DNA of 64,000 nt from Plutella xylostella (taxonomy: Eukaryota; Arthropoda; Insecta; Lepidoptera; Plutellidae): assembly GCF_932276165.1 (NCBI RefSeq), contig NC_063983.1, forward strand, positions 5,587,501-5,651,500, read 5' to 3'. Each line of letters starts with the position of its first letter. The first letter of the stretch is position 1. Positions 58,028-64,000 of the stretch are shown here, one piece after another. The position numbers were made by a program, and so were the translations under genes. Below the pieces are notes generated by a model. The model made no database searches. It was given only the letters and a program-made list of their open reading frames with translations, and was not told where the DNA came from.

Positions 58028-61000
58028 TTTAGGCGTCCGGGCGTGACCCGCGCTATGATGTGATGTGCTAGTGATAGATTGCCGACGTACAAACACAAAG
58101 GACTTATGATGCATGTGAGTGCTCCTTTACAATTTAAAACGTTTTTTATATATATATTTTTTTTAATAATGTATATTTTATGGTTTTTAATTAGAATAGA
58201 GTGCATGGGATGGACAAAATACTAATTTCAGTTGAGACTATTAAAATCTTTCAGCTGTTACTTTAGTCCCTCGTTACTTTCTTGCATGTTTTTCCTGAAA
58301 ATACATTTTTCTCTGTCTCGTTAGGTACCTACAATTACAGTTTCCTGAACACCCTGTTGTTATTAAATATGGAAATTATTTAACTAATTAGCAAAAGAGC
58401 TAATACCGTAACCGTAACCAATATATTTTGGTTACACAATTCACTTTGAAGACTTAATTGGAGCCGCAATAATGCAGATATATTTATGTAAACACATGTA
58501 AACAACAGATTTATTTGCATTCAGTACTAAATTAATCTATAACAGTGTTAGGTAATGCTATAAACGCTGCGTCTAGAATAGCCGCTGTCATAAAGCGACG
58601 CTTTGTATAATAAAGCTGATGTTTTGAGAGGCAGCGTGTTTACATTATTAGTACAATGCACTGCGCAAGAGCAATAATACTCGTCTTTACCCACGGGAAA
58701 GATATCACACGCTATTCTCTATGCACGGTTAGAAAAAATGATATACCTAGTATTCATTAAGTTATATTATTCCCCGTTGCGGTGATTGAGCACGTAGACG
58801 ATACAAGTTTGTATTTACCTTTACAGTACCTATTTAAGTATACAGTATTTACAAATTGCCAGGTTCAAGACCAATATATGGTGTGTAGAAACAGCAGACT
58901 GAGTCCCACTGGCAAAATTAAACAAAAGCCATGTCCAATTCTGGGAAAGTGCAGTATTTGAGCTTTTCATTAGAGGCTGCTTTCAAAACGGCTGGCTTAC
59001 CTCCTGTTGTTTTCCTTTCGTTGCTGACGGTACGAACTCGAGAACGTATGTCAACTATGGTCATTTAGCTGCACCATAACTGCAGCAAAATTATCCTCGT
59101 TACACTCGTATGTCGCCGTTAACATGCCATGTCGCAGGCAAAGTCCACAACAATCACTTTTGAGAAACATACCTACATGTTTATATGAATTTCATTTGTA
59201 TTCTTACGCTGTCTGTAGGTACAGATTGTACAAACATGATATAAGATGATATTTTTCATCTAACTGTGACAATAAAAACGTAGTTGCAAATACTTTTGAA
59301 TAAATACTATAGTGTAGATACTTCATGCATATTGTTGTGTTTGACTTTAAACATGTTTTAATTTTACTCAATGACCAATATGTTTCATTCATAGTTTTTT
59401 ACAGTTTTTTAACTATTATTATGAATAAGTTACAAAACAAGGTTCCTACTCATGAGTTGTTTGTTAAAAATACAACATAACACTTTCAAACAATTGAGTT
59501 TTTTATCTAACAAAGGCGCCACTCTTACCTGAAAGCCCACACCAAGTTTTACCCAGTTATTAGTTATAATGAATAGTTTTAGGACGAACAGATAATTCTG
59601 TTTAAACCAAAATTTAATCCCTTTCTACTCAACTAGGGCGAAGCAAAAAGTCGGTGGTGGTAAGCATTTACGAAAACAAGTCAGGAAACTTACTTCGTTC
59701 AATACAACAACACGTTACATATAAAACAAAATCGGTGAATATATACAAAGGTATGTAGATTGTGAGATGTTTATAATGTACTTAAAAAATAATCTTACAT
59801 TCAATCTAAGAAAAATATAAAATAAATTCATTCATTAGCTACATAAATTGGTCCTATCAAAATATTCATATTAAACGACTCCTAGCCAGAATAAACTTTC
59901 TTCATTCGAAAGAAATGAATTTGAATTTAAACTTAACATGCCCAATTTGTGATGGTATCATGTTACTTAGAGAGAGATACGAATATCAGAGCATTTTATT
60001 TAGATGGATTGCCCTCCATTGTAGTTGATTGCTTGATTAACATACTATACGAATGAGCTATATTTGTAAGTCACCTAAATGCATATTTCATTATGATTTT
60101 CTCTTAGGGCGTTCCCATCGTGCTATATTAATTCTTGCCTATTTCACCGTAAGTACTTCATGAATTATTCGACTTTGGCAGAGCTTACCTACATGAAAGA
60201 AGCATAAGTATACCTACTTTTACAATTACGGCAAAACATCACTTTACTTTTAAGAGATAAACAAGAAAATGTAGTGATTTTCATACATTTAAATGTGTCT
60301 TTTGTACATATATCGTAAATTTTCCAAGGATCTACCATGGATTCGGGCGATAAAATCTCTATAATGAAAGTTGAAACTGAAACTTTTTCATCGCATAGCT
60401 TTCCGTTCGTGCATGGATAATTTTCTACATCGAGTAGGTACATGAATAGTTGGTAATATTCCGCCCAACTTATTTGAGATGTAAACAAGGGCCCCATACA
60501 TTATTCATTGTTATTGTGCTTCTCATTAGGCGGGAATTAATTCCGAATCGAAAGCATGTCTAATCGAGCTTACGGCTGGTTCGACGGCAATTTAAGGAAG
60601 TCGTTAGACGGGGCGGGATTCATTTCTTATTAATTTTAGTAAGTAGTTAACTTCTTTTTAAAATGAAGGTCCTAAAAATTATATTTTTATACTTTATTCT
60701 GTACGAATAGAACCTGTAGAAATAGCTTTTTATGAATTAAAAATTATTCTGTAATTTTATGGTCTACCAAAAAAAAATACATAAAATACAAAAACTATTT
60801 TATTCATACGTAGTGCTAATACGTGCGGCAAAATACTGAAATATACGAATGCAAGCTGTATGAAGCTAAAAAGACAAAACCGACAATCTATGTACCGCTA
60901 GTAGCACGTGTTTTGACCAGATGTTGAAGGAACATTAATTATATTTATCCACAGATGTGAAGCTTCAGATGCAGGCTAGAAAATGGATCTCCTAATTAGG

Positions 61001-61513
61001 ATATACATAATTATTATACATCTGCCAATATTGACCTCACTTCTGTTTTTGCTTGAGTAATTAACACTTCTATGAAAAACAATGCGTATTCGATAAATAT
61101 CGGATTGACCTTATTATTTTTTGTTTCAAATAAACACCTGCAATTAAATTAAAAGCAAGCGTTTTGTAGGCCACTTATAGGAGAGGAGAACATGGGAATA
61201 TGTTAATAAGAACTAAGAGCATATTTACAAGATGGCGTTGCGTCATGTATGGTAATAAGGAGGTATTACAAAATTACCCACCATTGTTCTGCGTTCGCGG
61301 AACAGAGCGTCCGTTCATGCGCCCGCGCGGATCGACAACTTCTAATAGCTGCGCCGGATCGTGGCCCATCTCCGTTCCCAGCGCACCCATCACGTAGCAG
61401 ATTCACCTGTGAATGTACCCACATACATAGTAACTTTACTGTAAAATATATCGCAAACGAAAAAGCCTATCGTCACGTAACTCCGCACTTAGCGATAGCG
61501 TCCAAATACTCAG
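58028..61513. other. No supported gene
   Basis: AT-rich. A possible donor ATGCAT/GTGAGT lies at about 58112, without exon support. Open frames (60189-60497 minus, 61249-61641 plus) show no domain. Confidence 0.45.
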
Positions 61514-61525
61514 TTATGTTAAGAA

Positions 61526-61907
61526 ACTGCCTCTGTGGTCTAGTGGTAGAAGCTTCGCTTCATGGCCCAGAGGTCCCGGGTTCGATTCCCGGGTGGGACC
61601 ATCAATTTGTGTTTCTAAATTGTGGTTCTAAGTTTGGTTAGGACATAGAAGGCTGATCACCTGATGTCCGAAACAGTGAAACGATCCATGCTGTCGGATG
61701 GGCATGTAAAGCAGTCGGTCCTGCGCCTAGCTCTCTCCAGTCGTGTCGGTCAATCCGTCCCATTGGGTTATGAGAGTGATGGAACAGAGAGTGCTCCTGT
61801 GTACTGCGCACACACTTGGGCACTATAATCTACTCCTGCGTAGATGGCTGATCTCAAATGAGATTGGCCGCCGTAGTCGAAATTCGGCTAGGAGGACATT
61901 ATTATTA
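61526..61907 (+). mobile_element. Complete tRNA-derived SINE, 382 bp
   Basis: The tRNA-like head contains an A box (TGGTCTAGTGG) and a B box (GGTTCGATTCC, 61580-61590). The body ends GGCTAGGAGGACATT with an ATT-repeat tail. A perfect 12-bp target duplication TTATGTTAAGAA flanks it (61514-61525 and 61908-61919). It belongs to a different family from the SINEs at 34.2 and 40.1 kb. The head is not a functional tRNA gene. Confidence 0.88.
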
Positions 61908-62019
61908 TTATGTTAAGAACGAGCGTCAAACAATGGAACATTCGAAAAAGGATCCGTTTGTTCCCGCGCTGTCCCAAAGTCCAATGCCCTGTTATTTAAA
62001 AAATATTTAGCAGTTTGTT

Positions 62020-62215
62020 TTGTGCATCTGTGTTTGTATTGTCTCTGGCGCGGAGTGAGTGACCCCCGAGGGTGCGCGCCGCGCCGCCGCCGGCCGGGGC
62101 TCCGGTCCACTTCGGGCCTCCTCCTGTGTTCAATGTTGCTGCGACAATACTTCATTGAGCATTGTAATGTGAAACAAATGACGGTGCAGAGTGTCGTGCA
62201 CTAGCGGAGGTGTCG
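62020..62215 (+). promoter_or_regulatory. CpG-rich patch, possible 5' exon
   Basis: GC-rich sequence with (GCC)n at about 62075-62095 lies in AT-rich DNA, and a consensus donor GTCG/GTGAGT is at about 62211. This could be an untranslated first exon with its promoter, but there is no independent support. Confidence 0.25.
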
Positions 62216-62726
62216 GTGAGTCAGCGCACGTGACTGGCTGAAAGCCGGCGGAGGGTTCCCTCGTGAGGACGAGCTCCAGATATAATACGCACGTCCGTCG
62301 CGGCTGCGGCGGCATACGTGACCAGCCCCGAGCCTTCTGCGAAGTCATCTTTTCTAATAGTTTTCTAAGGGACTGTGCCTTTGATCACGATTATCGCGGT
62401 GTCTCAAACGTAATGACTTCCTAAAATGTTTGCAAAGTAAATTAATATTGATGTGTAAAGGTTGTACTTTAAATATTTTTATCTATACAGACATTGATTC
62501 GAGCTAATAATTCATGTAAACTTTCAATCCAACTGAATCTTAACAGATTTATTAAACTACCTAAATATGATGGTCAACGTAAAGAATCAGAACGCAAATA
62601 AACAAGCAACGAGTTAATTTAGGGCTCCCCTATTCACGGTCAGTGATGATGGTCGTAATAGGAATATTCCGGGAAGTCCGCTCTGCAAGGACCCTTGTGC
62701 CACGGTCCACCGAGTGCGTCCTTATA
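62216..62726. other. No supported gene
   Basis: Mixed-composition sequence between a CpG-rich patch and a MITE. Nothing was recognised. Confidence 0.45.
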
Positions 62727-62839
62727 GGGGGTCTCTCTATATGACGAAAAACTAAATTACGGGCTTTGCTGCGTGAGCCACGACTGATTGCACGACAGCT
62801 CTCCTTCGTTCGTTTTTCGTCAGTATAGAGTAACCCTCC
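62727..62839 (-). mobile_element. MITE copy with internal deletion, 113 bp
   Basis: Reverse-complemented it begins GGAGGGTTACTCTATACTG, continues CGAACGAAGGAGAGCTGTCG and ends TATAGAGAGACCCCC. Compared with copy 1 about 25-35 bp is missing in the middle, between TGCAATC and the GTGGCTC region. Both termini are intact. Confidence 0.72.
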
Positions 62840-63879
62840 AGGACCCGCGGCCTGGCTCGTAATAACACCACTTACACTCCAACCCACCTCGGTGGCGACT
62901 AATGATGTTTTGTCCTACAACTGTACATAACTGCTCTACTACTTTCAATCACGCATTACGGCCACCAACAATGATAGATAGTATGTAGGTACAATAACTG
63001 AAAAAATCGTGTCCACCTTCATAGAAGTCATTTATTTGCCCACCTTGACCCATCTAGAAACAATTATAATTATTTTCAATTAGTAGCTATTAACTTCTAG
63101 GAACAAAATAACGTACAATTACATACTCATTATAAGTTTGTATTCACTAAATAGCAACCTGACAAGCTTATTAGATTAATGACTGTATTGAAATTATAAA
63201 GTTGCAATAAATACGGCCAAAGGTAACTAGACGAGTATTGTTTCGAAATAAATGAGTGACCAGTTACGCGTTACGTAAGCAGCGGCGACGTCCCCATTCA
63301 TCAACTTGTAGACAAATCTGAATTTAGTTTTAGCCTTATCGGATAACGCTTGCATAACGACACCCAATGAAAAGTGGGACGACACGCTCTTCAATTAATA
63401 TCTTTACGATCTCACTTCCAAACCGAAGTGTTTGTTTTGAATCGATTTCAACCTACTCGTCAATTTAAACCACGTATACAAAATATTAATCGATCGACCG
63501 ATGCGATTAAAGATTACGACGGCCGTACATCACAGCGTTCTAGTTTAAATAATCGAGTTATACCAAAAATCGTGTCAGTATCGATCGAATGCAACAAGAG
63601 TTTCGTCGGTAAATGCTAATTAAACCTTGCATAATGTGAAAGCGGGAACTGGTGGGTTACCGATAATTTGCAGTTTTTTACAGACTCGCCCACAGATCTT
63701 TTTTTACAAAGGCCTCTATTGTTTGTTGTTAAGAAATGTATAACTTGCGTAAAAGCCGCTAACCGGGGCCCGTGATTTAGTTTCACGAAAATAATAAGTT
63801 TAAAATACTTTTTATACAAACATAAAAACCACAACACAGCTTTACAAATTGATGTAAAACATTTCATACTTAACCAAAT
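62840..63879. other. No supported gene
   Basis: AT-rich non-coding sequence. Open frames at 63374-63619 and 63616-63867 show no domain. Confidence 0.45.
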
Positions 63880-63955
63880 TATGTTAAGGCTCTCTTTGGT
63901 ATAGGCCTATGTCCAGCAGTGGATAACTATAGGGTCTGATGATGGTGATCATAAG
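63880..63955 (+). mobile_element. LINE/SINE-type 3' end fragment
   Basis: GGCCTATGTCCAGCAGTGGA followed by ATAGGGTCTGATGATGGTGA resembles the recurrent lepidopteran retroposon end also seen at 27493. It ends in a GATGATG-type tail. Confidence 0.5.
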
Positions 63956-64000
63956 TACCTATATCACTCTCATGCATCGTTGAATCACTGACATCTTACA

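Noticed and set aside
61533..61605. Possible tRNA gene with GGTTCGATTCC
   Set aside because: It forms the head of the SINE at 61526-61907 with a matching 12-bp duplication, so it is not an independent tRNA gene.

Overview
The window looks like nuclear DNA of a moth or butterfly (Lepidoptera). It is AT-rich and gene-poor. It holds tRNA-derived SINEs and LINE 3' tails of kinds I associate with lepidopteran genomes, several families of miniature inverted-repeat DNA transposons, and hAT, piggyBac-like and LTR elements. No bacterial operon, rRNA, CRISPR array or free-standing tRNA gene was seen. The order-level assignment is inference from repeat types, not from a host protein.

Host genes: only one coding piece is well supported, a GC-rich first coding exon on the + strand at 16777-17088. 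It is 104 codons long and has an upstream in-frame stop, a good start context and a phase-0 GTGAGT donor. No partner exon was found in the remaining 47 kb, so much of the window may be a very long first intron, with further exons outside. CpG-rich patches at about 7970-8500, 16080-16200 and 62020-62215 are weak candidates for promoters or non-coding 5' exons.

Region by region. 1-7 kb: a 138-bp MITE, a perfect palindrome, two PIF/Harbinger-like MITEs and SINE/LINE fragments. 7-23 kb: mostly unannotated, with the coding exon and a diverged MITE copy at 18.8 kb. 23.4-24.7 kb: an AGGTT-rich 1.33-kb element with inverted ends. 27.7-33.2 kb: a young LTR retrotransposon on the minus strand, flanked by TACT, with almost identical 1.16-kb LTRs. 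Its single 607-codon ORF joins Gag and protease directly to a degenerate integrase zinc-finger remnant, with no reverse transcriptase or RNase H. 34.2-36.6 kb: a full-length SINE, a piggyBac-like relic and a third Harbinger-like MITE. 39.4-42.9 kb: a 3.5-kb hAT element (8-bp duplication TTTAACTG) carrying nested SINE and LINE pieces. 50.9-53.1 kb: MITEs and a 339-bp tandem duplication. 57.4-63.9 kb: LINE tails, two more copies of the 138-bp MITE, and a complete SINE with a 12-bp target duplication.

The most notable items are the RT-less gag-protease LTR element, which must borrow its replication enzymes if still active, and the five-copy MITE family with ends close to GGGTTACTCTATACTGACG. The unclassified AGGTT-rich element is also worth following up.
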